From Aegilops tauschii subsp. strangulata (Eukaryota; Streptophyta; Magnoliopsida; Poales; Poaceae): 64,000 nucleotides of DNA. The stretch spans positions 46,625,290 to 46,689,289 of the forward strand of contig NC_053039.3 of the NCBI RefSeq assembly GCF_002575655.3, given 5' to 3'. The notes below the pieces were generated by a model that saw only the letters and a program-made list of their open reading frames with translations, had not been told where the DNA came from and ran no database searches. The position numbers and the translations under genes are program-made. Below are positions 45,114-56,459 of the stretch, in pieces (within the stretch, counting starts at the first letter, position 1; the number at the start of each line of letters is the position of its first letter).

Positions 45114-46502
45114 ATGCACCATCTCTCCAGTGAGCTATCTCTCCTTTCACACTTTTCCTAATTCTTAGGAAAGGACAATAAACCCAAACCATTTTCTATA
45201 GCTTTTCCTTTTTTAAAAAAAGTTTGCAAAGTAAGAGACGGGTTCGTCTGCATGAATTAGCTTGCTCTAAATAGCAACACTTGACCAGATGTTGGGACTA
45301 GGCGAGCCTAGATGGCCAGCTAGTTATGTTAAGAATGTGTAACGGTCACTGTTTAATTTGTTCTGAGCATATGAAAAACCGATCGATCAAGTCTGAAACT
45401 CTCAACACATGAAACATGTCGACATCCAGCAAGAACCTAGCGAATTAACCCCTTGCATTTGATCTGAAGAAAAAAAATGGATGGAGCCAAATTGACACAG
45501 TGGTGGCCGCACCAAACTGAAGTAACAAAGAACCTGCAGGTCAAGCCATCACAGTGATCTACGTCTTAACAGAACACAAACACGATGATCACCGTAGGTT
45601 CACGAGTCGAAACCAAAAGAGAATCTCTAGACCATCATGACAAGATTCAGAGTAAAAGTTTGAAGTCATCTAGAAGCAATCTGAGCCATCTTAAACAGTA
45701 CTGATGCATGCAGGAACGAAATTAGCACAAGCAAGACCAAAAGTTCAGCAAACAGTCAGTGTAATTAAGCAGAGATCTCTGGACCAATAAGAACAGACAA
45801 CCGGATCCGTCAAGTTTGAACCAAAATTCATTCAAGCCGCACTCGATAAGGAAACAACCGTTCCGTGCCACAAAATTTCATCAGAAGTGGAAAGGGAACA
45901 AACATTGGTCATCGCGACATCCATACGATTGCCCAATCTCTCATCGAAACCCCTACGAACAAAAAGACTGCCCAATCTCTCATCCGAACCACTACGAACT
46001 ACTCCAGTAAATGATCTTGGAACTGGTCCAGAGAAGGTCTTGGACATTATTAGACGTGGTTGTAGACACTAATTATTTAGTAATAGAAGAATTATTTCAC
46101 AGCAAAAGTAAGAACTTGTGTGGCTTTTTTTTTTTTTTTGAAGCTGCACACAGACACATGTATATGTACTCCTAGCTACACCTGTATTGCTGTCAGAAAA
46201 TGAAAAGGAAGAAGAAAAGCTACACCTATATTAGAAAAGAAGCCCATTATTCTTTTTAACAGCAGATCGTATATTATTTTCCTTGTATCCTTTAGCTAAT
46301 GAGTTGGTTTTCGTTTACATTAGAAAAAGAACAGAGTAGTATACCTGAATTCATGTCTCCAGCTTCACCGTATCTTTGTACTTGACTGAAGTATATGATC
46401 TGCACGTATATTGTCCAAAGCTATAAATAAATTCAAAAATAAATATTTTTGTCTAATTACACCCCTCAGACGCAGGAATGAAGTGTACAGACAACAAAAC
46501 AC
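45114..46502. other. Intergenic sequence with a module repeated near 53-54 kb
   Basis: No protein is supported. A stretch at about 45500-46010 matches 53560-54005 in order (for example GTTCAGCAAACAGTC and CTCATCCGAACCACTACG). A short internal repeat (CCCAATCTCTCATC) is seen at 45934 and 45971. A poly-T run is present near 46126-46139. Confidence 0.6.
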
Positions 46503-47008
46503 CTATATGTCCAGCACCAGTTTGCACATCTCCAAGCTCCCGTCTGTCATCTCGTCAAAAGGAAGAATTACAAACGACAACCATCTTCCATAGTTCCTAT
46601 CGAAGTCACGACCGTATTTGCCAGCACTGGAAGTATGTATCTGGTGTCTCCACAGCACCTGCAGCCGCTCCGTGACTTCCTTCATCATCGTCGATCTGTC
46701 CTCCCCTCTCACGCTCAGGCACTGAATGGTGAGGATGATAAGCTTCTCGACGATGACCATGGCCGCAGCATCGTCTGCGATCTTAGAGTCCAGCATTGTT
46801 TGGTGCTTGTTTTGGTGAAACATAAGGAGAAAATTATGGGACAATGATCTCTTCTCGCTGGAGTTATCATCGGTGTACAGAGCTTTCTTTCTCGTCATCA
46901 GCTCAAACAGAACGACCCCGAGGCTGTAGACGTCGCTCTTGTCAGTGAGGAGGTGGCTGATGAAGCTCTCGGGGTCAAGGTAGCCAAGGGTCCCCTGGAC
47001 GAGCATGA
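46503..47008 (-). pseudogene. 3' end of a wall-associated-type receptor kinase gene, cut by a CACTA terminus
   Basis: The sequence encodes only the C-terminal half of a protein kinase domain: VQGTLGYLDPESFISHLLTD, then KSDVYSLGVVLFELMTRKKA, and RGEDRSTMMKEVTERLQVL near the end. These match subdomains VIII to XI of plant wall-associated kinases. The ATP-binding loop, catalytic HRD loop and DFG are missing. The frame's first residues (MPTGAVGIDEAVGVSGFSG) come from the transposon end at 47009, not from the kinase. The rest of the gene is not found elsewhere in the window. The fragment cannot be an active kinase. It stays open to its stop, so the break may be recent. Confidence 0.82.
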
Positions 47009-48230
47009 CACTACCAGAAAATCCGCTTACGCCGACGGCCTCATCTATGCCAACGGCCCCCGTCGGCATAGATAGACCTATGCCGACGGCCTAGGGCAGG
47101 TAGTAGGCGTCGAAACGCCGTCGGCATACGTCTATCTATGCCGACGGGGCCCGTCGGCATAGCCCGGGCCCACCTATCCGGTCGCGTCGAAACTACGCCG
47201 ACGGGAGGTAATGGTGGCCGTCGGCATATCTACCGTCGGCATAGAATTGCTAACATCACCAATCCGCGTCGTCCATACGTCATCGATCCGAGGGAGTGGG
47301 GGATCATTGTGTGGAAGAGATATGCCTACGGCATAGCCGTCGGCATAGACCTGGCCCATGCCCCTCTGCCACGTCATCGATCCGCGTGCGATGCCACGTC
47401 ATCGATCCGTGGGATTGTACCTCCGATGTGCACCTATGCTGATGGCCTTATATTTTTTTACTTTATATTATTTTTTGTTTTTCCACAAGATAAATATGCC
47501 TTTTCTAAAATAAACATACCCTAACGGTATATTGATTGCCCCCCTTACGAACGTCGCTGTCGCCGTGTCACGGAGGGGGGAAACGGTCGACACAGAGGGA
47601 ATCTGGTTAGTGGGGGGATTCGGGGTGTAGCTATGCCGCCGATACATCGCACGGTCCCGATGCATATGTGAAAGTGTTTAGGCATGCGTAGACGCCCGTC
47701 TTGGGGCTCCGCGGTGTGGCCCCCCTCCACGCAAGGCAGTGCCGCCGTCACTTGGAGGGGGCCACACCCCGGAGACGCATGCCGCCTGTTCGGACATGCT
47801 ACCACACCACCCCGCGTGTATGAGGGCCCGGTGCGACGCTCCGGTGGCATTGCTACCCCCCCAGGGCCCCCGTCCCGCCTAACCCTGTAGCGTTTGACCA
47901 CGAGATCTAGCCCTTTGACTTTACAAGGACGGGCTTTGACCAGTGGACCTCTCCACCCGGTTGTGTTAGGTCAGCCCATAAGAACACTTTGGAGCAACAT
48001 CCGAGCCAAACCCACAGCAAGATCCCCTCCGTGTAGACCCGACGCGTCTGTTTCCCCCCTCCAGGAACCGGCGGTGGCGCCGTCCGTGAGGGGGGCCACA
48101 GAGACGCGTGCCGCATCTTCGGACATGCCACCACACCCCCCCCCCCCCAGGATTCCTGCCCATCACATTGCTTGTTGGCCACTGCGTGTACGCCGTCCGC
48201 CTCCTCCTCGCCCCCCCCCCCCCCAGGATT
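47009..48230 (+). mobile_element. CACTA transposon end with subterminal repeats (right boundary uncertain)
   Basis: CACTACCAGAAAATCC at 47009 is a CACTA-type terminal inverted repeat, preceded by TGA as a possible 3-base target copy. Between about 47025 and 47350 the 9-mer TGCCGACGG or its reverse complement occurs around a dozen times, typical transposase-binding subterminal repeats. After 47400 a non-coding part follows. It includes a diverged duplication (about 47700-47815 and 48050-48150, with TTCGGACATGC in both). I did not find the opposite terminal repeat, so the element may be truncated. The right limit is a guess. Confidence 0.7.
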
Positions 48231-48528
48231 CCTCTTAGGCAGGATCGTCGGCTCGCTTTCTTCGCCTGCGGCGACCTCGTTTGCTTGTTGGGCCTCTTCC
48301 AGCTGGGAGGTGAGCACTGAATGACTGGTGAACAGGGCAGCCGATTAGTTCATCTAGCTGCGCTGCAGCTATAGGGGATCAGCTCATGAGGAGTTGAGGG
48401 CAGGCTGATGAGTATTTGTGAATGTAGTACCTGGTAATGTAGTTTAGTGTTAATTGGAGCGATAGATCTACTAGCTAGCTAGCAATTGGTCGACTATACT
48501 ACTAGTTGGCATAATTAGCCTGGATTGT
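48231..48528. other. Sequence between CACTA part and LINE; left LINE target copy
   Basis: No supported gene. It ends with the LINE target sequence AGCCTGGATTGT (48517-48528). It continues after the LINE at 51305. Confidence 0.5.
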
Positions 48529-51256
48529 TACATTTCTTTGAGAATGGTAATCTACCAGAGGGTATCAACGACACTGTCATTGTACTAATCCCTAAAGGAA
48601 AGGACCCACAGACTTTGAAAGATTTTCGGCCCATCAGTTTGTGCAACGTTATTTACAAGGTCATCTCCAAGTGCCTTGTGAATAGGTTGAGACCAGTACT
48701 GAATGATATCATATCGGAGACCCAAAGTGCTTTCATTCCAGGGAGGATGATCACTGACAATGCAATCATAGCATTTGAATGCTTCCATAAGATACAACAC
48801 AGCAGGAACAAGCATGATACCCATTGTGCTTACAAATTGGATCTTGCAAAGGCCTATGATCGGGTGGAATGGAGATATCTCGAGCAAGTTCTGGGAAAAA
48901 TTGGCTTCTGTCCGCAGTGGATTAAGTGGATCATGGAGTGCGTCACTTCAGTCAGATTTTCAGTGAAGTGCAATGGGGAACAGTCGGAATTCTTCACACC
49001 GACCAGAGGCCTTCGTCAAGGGGATCCACTAAGCCCATACCTCTTTTTATTTGTTGCAGATGGTTTGGGTAGTCTGTTGACCAGAGAGGTGGCGGGTGGA
49101 CATATCACGCCAATCAAAGTAGCAAGAAATAGCCCCGGCATCTCAAATCTGCTATTCGCTGACGATAGTCTACTATTCTTCAAGGGTACGGTAGACCAAG
49201 CGAAATCGGTGAAGAAAGCGCTGAGTATTTTTCAGAGATGTACTGGCCAACTTCTCAGCTCTAGCAAGTGCTCTATCTTGTTCAGTGAGGTGTGTCCAGA
49301 GAATGTGAGAGAAGGCATCAAATCGGTGTTGGAAGTAGAAACATCCACTTTTGAGAGCAAGTACTTGGGGCTCCCGACGCCAGAAGGGAGAATGAAGGAT
49401 GAACACTTCCAACCTATCATGGATAGGCTTGGAAAAAGATGCAACAACTAGAATGAGAGGTTTATGTCATATGCAGCCAAAGAGGTACATATTAAGTCTG
49501 TCGCTCAAGCACTTCCCACCTTCATTATGGGAGTCTTCCTCCTTTCAAAAGGCTTTTGTGAGAAATATGAGAAAATGATCAGAGATTTTTGATGGGGAGA
49601 TGAGAAAGAGCACAGGAAGGTTCATTGGATGTCTTGGGAACACATGACTCAACCGAAGAGAGCAGGAGGAATTGGATTCAGAGATATGCACATGTTCAAT
49701 TTGGCGCTGCTAGCGAGGCAGGGATGGAGGCTCATCCAAAACCCAGAAAGCCTGTGTGCATGAGTCCTCAAGTCTAAATACTTCCCTAAGAGCGACCTAC
49801 TTGATACTGTCTTCTCGTCCGACGCTTCTCCGGTATGGAGAGGCATAGAGCATGGGCTTGAGTTGCTGAAAAAGGACCTAGTTTGGAGAGTGGGCAATGG
49901 TAAACGCATACAGATTCAACGTGACCAATGGCACGGAATGAGGGTTTGAGATCAGTGAGTTTCAGGAGGCCGTCTAGACTCCGTTGGGTTAACCAACTAA
50001 TTGATCCGGAGACAAAAAATTGGAATTCGGAACTGATTGGAAACATTTTCTTCCCTTTCGATGCAGAGGAAATTCTCAGGATAAATATTCCTTCGGCCGA
50101 AGTGGATGACTGTGTTGCCTGGCATTACGAGAAAAATGGCAATTTTACTGTCAGGAGTGCGTATAAACTGGCGGCTAGTCTGGAACGTAACACAGCCGCG
50201 GGCGCCTCGTCCTCCGCCTCTGGAGTAGGGGACAGGAGTATTTGGGACGTCATCTGGAAAATGAATATCCCGGAGAGAATCAAGATATTTGGATGGAGAA
50301 TTGCCGCGGAAACGCTAGCAACAAAGAAGAACAAATGTAAATGTACAATTGTTCATGATAGCATCTGTGACATATGCGGACATGGAGATGAGGATGAATA
50401 CCATGCGGTATTAGCATGCACTAAGAGCAGAGCGCTGCGGTTTGCTATGAGGAAGGAGTGGGACATCCCGGATGAACAGGAATTCTGGTATACTGGAAGT
50501 GACTGGCTCCAAGTTCTGTTGGACAAACATGATCTGGATATGAGAGTTAAAATCCTTCTTTTGCTGTGGCGATCCTGGTTCCTACGGGATGATTGTGTGC
50601 ACCATGAGGGCAAAGAATCAGTATCGCGATCGGTGTGCTTCCTCGTCAGGTATGAGGAGGAGATAAGAAACCTGTCTATGATAGATGAGACTAAAGGAAA
50701 AAGCAGTTGGTCTTTGTTTGTCTCTGGAGCAACCAAACCTCGGGATCTGCCAAGTGCAGAAAGTTCTCCTCTGTGGGACAAGCCACTGATTGGTGAGGTT
50801 AAGTTAAACACAGACGCGGCCTTCCTGTCGGAGACTGGGCAGTGTTGGGCGGGTGCTGTCGCCCGCGATCATCAGGGTCGGGTCCTCTTTTCGGCGTGCA
50901 GATTGATGAATGCATGCAGAACTGTGGAAGAAGCTGAAGGGCAGGCTATACTGTTGGGTATCGCTGCGCTATCGGCCATGTACCGGGGCAGTCTAATCAT
51001 TGAAACGGATTGTGCCTTGATTGTGAAGGAACTGGAGGAGGGAAGCCAAAATAGGTCTGCATGCTTCTCAACCATCTGTGATATAAGGAGCACAGCGACG
51101 TTTTTCAACTCCGTCAGTGCCAAAGCTGTTAAACGAAACAAGAACAAACTGGCCCATGAGCTCGCGGTCAGGGGCAGGCGAGAAGGTGACTCGCTGATCA
51201 TTGCGGATGTGCCGATAGGGCTAAGGCCGCTCATGCTATCTGAAAGTACCATGTAG
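48529..51256 (+). pseudogene. LINE ORF2: reverse transcriptase, zf-RVT and RNase H (broken)
   Basis: RT runs from GINDTVIVLIPKGKDP through SAFIPGRMITDNAIIAFECF and GLRQGDPLSPYLFLFVADGL to the catalytic FADD (49155-49166). The frame stops at a TAG near 49449. It carries a TGA near 49590 (where W is usual before WGDE) and another near 49760. A one-base shift near 49930 opens the last frame (49928-51256). That frame holds a zinc-binding segment (CDICGHGDEDEYHAVLAC) and a plant LINE RNase H (KLNTDAAFLSETGQCWAGA; IIETDCALIVKELEEG). The N-terminal endonuclease is absent. The protein would nick and copy RNA into the chromosome. It is dead here. Confidence 0.88.
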
Positions 51257-51292
51257 TTGGTTTGTTTGGGTAGTCATTCTAAAAAAAAAAAA
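48529..51292 (+). mobile_element. 5'-truncated LINE (L1-type) insertion
   Basis: The 2,764-bp insertion ends in a run of A (51281-51292) and is flanked by the perfect 12-base duplication AGCCTGGATTGT (48517-48528 and 51293-51304). The duplication length, A-tail and missing endonuclease region are hallmarks of target-primed insertion of a 5'-truncated copy. Confidence 0.93.
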
Positions 51293-51304
51293 AGCCTGGA
51301 TTGT

Positions 51305-51950
51305 GGTCGTCTTAATTGGATGTAATATTCAACATTTGCTCTGTAGTATGATCATACATCAGTACGTTATATCCAGCTTTTGTATGACTGATGTTGGTGA
51401 AATTGCTGCAGTTTACGTACTTATATAATCTATCTAGTATCCTATTCCTGGTGTGCGTGTGCGTGTGTGTGTGTGTGTTTTGCTGGACTATTGCTGGTGC
51501 GTTGATTGCATAACAGGCACGGTTGGCCATCCATGGTCGAGACGATGCACGGTCTCCTTCGTGCACTTCTGTTATCTTCATTGCCACTTTTCGTTCCTGG
51601 CTAGACGTGAATTCTCGTACGATCACAGTGACTGTGTGATGTTGGGATAATAAATAGGGAAAGGAGAAGAGTAAACATTGTTTAGTTTTGCCATCTTGAT
51701 TTGTTACAAAGCATCTCTAGTCCCCTGGTTGAATTCGAAACTGGGATGGTAGTAGTAGTATTGCAGCCTGAGTTGGTACATGTGAGGGTACCAATTCCTG
51801 TACTGGTACATGTGTGGTGTGCGCTTTCTTGTCTCAGATTCAGAGCTTGAGTACAAAACTAGAGTACTTATGTTTGTGATACACAAAGTTTATAGCCCCG
51901 GAACCGGCAATCTATGGCAGAATTAAGTTGTAAACGGGATAATGAAGAAG
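51305..51950. other. Intergenic sequence after the LINE, with a GT microsatellite
   Basis: The sequence is continuous with 48516 once the LINE is removed. A (GT)n-type microsatellite is at 51451-51478. No supported gene. Confidence 0.6.
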
Positions 51951-54107
51951 CAAAATGCAAAGGCTAAAGATCACGATGCCTAGTTCTTTACAAACATTTT
52001 CCCCCGTGCTTTTCTTTCCTCATCTCAGGCTAAAGACCATGCATCATGACAAGTTCATCAATGCAGACTTTCACATAACCTGACTAACAGTAAATTGCAT
52101 TTGCGCAACTCTAGAAAACAACTCGATCAGCAAGCAAGTAAAAACTAGGAAACTAGTTGCATTTGTATTTTTCAACTAGGAAACTACCTAGTATGCTGAT
52201 ACATACCTCTTAGCCCAGCAACCAACCCTGGAAAACTGCTTAATCAGACACAAGTCTAGGAAACTTGACAAAACTAGCAGGAACCACTGCTGAAACACTG
52301 AAACATAGCTGAACAACCGACATTTCCGGCATAGAACGGAATCAAAGTGAGGTAATCTCACGAGTCAATCAAAACCGGAAAGAAGGGCATAAACACAACA
52401 AGTTGATTGATCAAGTAGACAATGATGACCAGAACAAACTGAAGTACACAAAGAACCCATTTATGAGTTGGTGTGACAATACGAATTACTGTAGTTAGTT
52501 GTACATGTGTGCGTGCTCTGAAATTTACAACTCTACTGTCTAAAATTTGTCTGAACCCATTTCTGTTGTCTGAAATTCAGAGCTAGAATACAACACTACT
52601 CATATCTGGCGTAAGAATATACAGCAGAATTAGCAGTTGTAAACAAAATATATATGTGATTCAGAAGTTAATGTGACATGCATGTAAAGAAGGTATATCC
52701 GTGATTCAGGAATTAATGGCGCCGGAACGGGCATATACAGCAGAATTCACAGTTGGAAACATGGTATAGAAGCAACGCTGCTGGCAAAAATGCAAAGCAG
52801 GGCTTGTGCAACATGCATGTACTAATCTGAAACATGTTTCTCTGCATTTAAGCGAGCGAGAAACAGGATAAATAAAGACAATGCATGATGAGAAGCTTAT
52901 CAGTGCAGAATACTACAGAACCCGACTAACCTCAAGTTGCATTTGCACATCTCTAAGAAACTGCTTGATCGGACAACTAGGACATTGCCTAGCAACAAAC
53001 AGAAACTAACTTAGCCCGGCAACCAACTCTCCGAAAACTGCTTGACGAGACACAATTCAAGGAAATAAATTACCTAGTAACTTTAGTCAGGTTCTGTAGT
53101 TGAACAATCATAACTATTGAAAAAAATCCTGAAACTTAACCCAGCTACCAACATTTCTGTCATATAATCTGGAATTTAACCGAGGTGAGTTCATCAGTCA
53201 AAACCGAAAAGGTGGGAATATCAAAGAGTTTCAGTAAGACTGATCCTGTATCTGAATGGCATTTGTCCTACATCATCCACAATCCAAAAACACAACATGC
53301 AGTTGAACAATCATGCACACAATGGTGAGGAGAACAAACTGTCGTACAGATAACCTGCAGATCAAACACATCACACTATCATCCAATTTACTACACCTTA
53401 ATAGATCAGAAACAAGATGACACCGTAAGTTCTTGGAATGGGAATATCAAAGACTTTCAGCTAGAATGAGCCTATATAACTTACGCACAGCATAATACAT
53501 GGTGCAAAACACACAATGTGCATATGGTAAGGATGACCAGAACAAACAAACTGAAGTAGACAAAGATCCTGCAGACCAAACCATCACAAGATCATCTGCA
53601 AACTCAACTTATTATATCCTGTCATGTGCCTGATCATCAAACACACACGCTTTTCAAACATTATCCTAACAACTGAACAACATTCCTTGTATGCATGCAT
53701 GCATTGGATGATTCAGAGTGAAAATTGGAAGTGAATTGAGCCATCTAAACAGTAACTGATGCAAGCAGGAACAAAATTAGCACAAGCAACAACCAAAGTT
53801 CAGCAAACAGTCGGAACAGAGCAACGAGAAGATGAATCAAATTCGCACCAAAAATCATTCAAGTCGTACTGGATAAGCTAGGCAACAATCATTCGGTGCC
53901 ACAAAATGTGATCAGACGTAGAACACAGTACTCATCACAACATCTCATCTGAACCTCTATTGAACTAAACGGCTGCCCAAATCTCTCATCCGAACCACTA
54001 CGCACTGCTAGCAGTAAATCCTACATGGCTAAAAACATAACAGAGAAAAACGATCGAGACGACTCACGCATCAGTGCATCTCACTCGCCGGGAGCTACTT
54101 GCCTTGC
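51951..54107. repeat. Diverged repeated non-coding modules
   Basis: A block at about 51950-52460 matches 52790-53350 in order (GCATCATGACAAG/GCATGATGAGAAG; TAGCCCAGCAACCAAC/TAGCCCGGCAACCAAC; CCTGACTAAC/CCCGACTAAC). The following block (53500-54005) matches the region near 45500-46010. The copies are diverged, AT-rich, and hold no supported protein. Confidence 0.65.
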
Positions 54108-54236
54108 AGAGAAGCTAATTCAGTCGCTGATAGTTTAGCCAAACACTCCTTTACGTCTAGCTCGTCTGAATTCTGGGAGACTACTATCCCTGACTTTATT
54201 CTTCCTCAAGTTGTAAACGATATGTCTATTATATGA
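54108..54236 (+). pseudogene. C-terminal RNase H tail of a LINE-type protein
   Basis: A 42-residue frame REANSVADSLAKHSFTSSSS continues EFWETTIPDFILPQVVNDMS and a TGA (54234-54236). This is the characteristic end of plant LINE RNase H domains (REAN.VAD.LAK). The rest of the element is missing. It is a different source from the LINE at 48529. Confidence 0.6.
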
Positions 54237-55151
54237 GGAATAAAGTTGTTGATGCTAAAGAAAAAGCACCAGATATTGCAGTCCTTTATATTTTTGGTAC
54301 AAGAGATTTCATCAAAGACCATAAGAGTTACATCTGTCTCCGGGATGGTCTCAAGTTAATAATATCCGCCAAACCATAGTACTATCCTGAATTACAGCTG
54401 TTAAGATTTAGAAATCACAGTTTGACAGTAATAGAGTAGTAAAAACACTGGATTGGGATCTCGTGCCTTCTTCATTACCACATTGATTGAATGGTTGTAT
54501 GATTATGCAGAAGAAAAGTGCAGCATTCTTAAACAGGTTGGAGTGGATGAATTTCTTTTCCTACGAAACCTAATACAAATGAATCATATGAATACAAATG
54601 ATTTGCATTTACACGAATCAAACAATCCATATAGGAAAATCTTCTAGGGATAAGAATTCTCTAAACATCTTTTGAATCAAATAGGCCCTTAGCTAACAGA
54701 TTTACGGCCCTACATAAAGACATGGTTTATCTCTGTTCATGGCAAAAACTCTGTGCTTGGGATCATTCAACAAAGGACGAGCAACATAAGCTAAGAAAGG
54801 TTTAGTCGTTCAGATCACTTCAATCAAGCAAAACTCCTTTGCCAAACTCGGATAACAGAGAGGTGATATTTTCACTTCCGAAACATGATATAGGGATACA
54901 TTGTGCCTAAACTCTTGCTTGTTTGTACAAGCATGCAGGTTTTAACTAGGAGAAAATAACTAAAAAGATTGCAATCAAAATAGAGATATAGCAAGCGAAA
55001 AAGAAAGACTCATCTCCACACAGACCAATCGAAGTGCACACAGAAAACACAGTATTAATGCAGAATCCAAAAGTGCCAGTTCTACCTGCATAAATAGGAT
55101 AGATTGATAGCATTTTTGTTTGACACGGCAAACTAGCAAAATATACACTAA
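54237..55151. other. Intergenic sequence
   Basis: I see no protein, RNA gene or clear repeat in this AT-rich stretch. Confidence 0.5.
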
Positions 55152-55213
55152 TCAAATTGACCTGATAATAGCCTTGGCTGCTGTCTGGCAGTCAGCTCTT
55201 TGAGGGCAGAACC
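55152..55213 (-). repeat. Duplicated remnant of the MATH-BTB 3' end
   Basis: On the minus strand the sequence for a KEL...AAKAIIRSI-stop tail repeats the true tail at 55287-55350, 135 bp further on. The region just upstream of it does not match. It is a small tandem duplication of the gene's 3' end, not a gene. Confidence 0.7.
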
Positions 55214-55286
55214 ACACACACAAAATAGATTCCAAGTTTACTTGATAGATGATATGATCACCAGTACCCACACACGCAAGTACTAA

Positions 55287-56374
55287 TCAAATTGACCTGA
55301 TAATATCCTTGGCAGCTATCAGCTCATCAGGCAAGAATCTAGCAATGAGCTCTTTGAGAGCAGACGGACAACTGCTTTTGAGATGTTGGTAACCATCACT
55401 TGCGATCATTGCCTCCAATTGGAAGCAGAAGCAAGGAACTCAAAGCAAGCCTCCTTGAGTCCATGGCAGTTATGCTGCTCGGCCAAAGCCAAACTAGTGG
55501 CAACCATTTTGGTGTCAATGTGATTGCACAACTTCTCCTCACATATCAGCTTCAGCCTCTCGATGTCGTATCTGTCCGCCGCTACAAGTAGATGGCTAGC
55601 TGTCACAACATCATCTAGTGTTGCATCTTCATTAGTGCTCTCAGGGAGTGAATCCGTGTAGATGAAATGGAGCAAGGACTTGAACACATCAGCTTCTATA
55701 TCATCAATTTCGATTGGATCAGCGGCTTCCGCCCTCATGGCGCCAAAGAGCTCTGCCCTGAAGACCGGTGAGCGAGCGGCGAGCATGGACCTATGAGCCG
55801 AGAATATCTCGCCATCGACTCGAAAGGCCACGTCTGCTCCATCCTTGCTTTCCAAGAGGCTACGGAGCTGCTGATGCAAGTTGCTTGGAGGAACCACAAC
55901 AAACTGATTTGCATGTGTCTCTTTGCTGCGGATCTTCTTCACGACAGTGACATCACACCTGATTCTGAAACTATCGCCTCTTAGGTGCACTGATCCCTCG
56001 AGATCCTTCTGCAAGATAAAAGAAGTGAAACCCCAGTCTGAACCTTTGCTTGGGAAGATATGTTCTGTGATAGTTTTGGTGTATGAAGGCACTGGTTCTC
56101 CACCCTTGTCAAGTAAACTGAAGGTGAATTTCGCCTTCACATCCTTGGCATCAGCAGATTCAAGAACCAGATAAACAGATATGTAACCAGGCACGCCGTT
56201 ACCATTTGGGTAATATTTAACAACCCAGACATGATCTCCGACTACGAAAGGGATAGATGTGGCAAACTCGCCAGTCTGGAGCAGCTCCTTGGAATACGCA
56301 TCTATCTTGATCACATGTGTCCTCCTTTCTTCTGCAACCACAATGGCGGACTTGACTATCCCACGCTCTCCCAT
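55287..56374 (-). CDS. MATH-BTB (BPM-type) substrate adaptor for CUL3 ubiquitin ligase, C-terminus frameshifted
   Basis: MATH-BTB proteins bind substrates through MATH and Cullin-3 through BTB, and so direct ubiquitination. The ATG at 56374 (MGERGIVKSAIVVAEERRTH) was chosen for its TATA box and family fit. MATH covers about residues 18-145 (HVWVVKYYPNGNGVPGYISV; WGFTSFILQKDLEG). BTB covers about 170-290 (LLESKDGADVAFRVDGEIFS; AHRSMLAARSPVFRAELFGA). The frame stops at 55406 after ASASNWRQ, 322 residues. In a frame one base off, the sequence continues MIASDGYQHLKSSC... to a TGA at 55287-55289, which is the usual C-terminal tail of this family. A one-base deletion near 55412 therefore costs about 40 residues. 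MATH and BTB are intact, so a shortened protein is possible. No introns, as is common in the expanded grass clade. Confidence 0.85.
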
Positions 56375-56451
56375 TCTAGGGGTTGGATTGGGGTAGTACT
56401 TAAGGTTGGCAAGAATGGAAGATGAAATATTTTTCTGCGTCTGTAACTCCG

Positions 56452-56459
56452 TATATATA
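56452..56459 (-). promoter_or_regulatory. TATA box of the MATH-BTB gene
   Basis: TATATATA lies about 80 bases upstream of the ATG, in the context CTATATATAC on the minus strand. It suits a short 5' untranslated region. Confidence 0.6.

Noticed and set aside
47894..48320. Frames of 114-136 codons on both strands right of the CACTA array
   Set aside because: They run through C-runs and GC-rich repeats, with no recognisable domain and no consistent frame between the two duplicated blocks.
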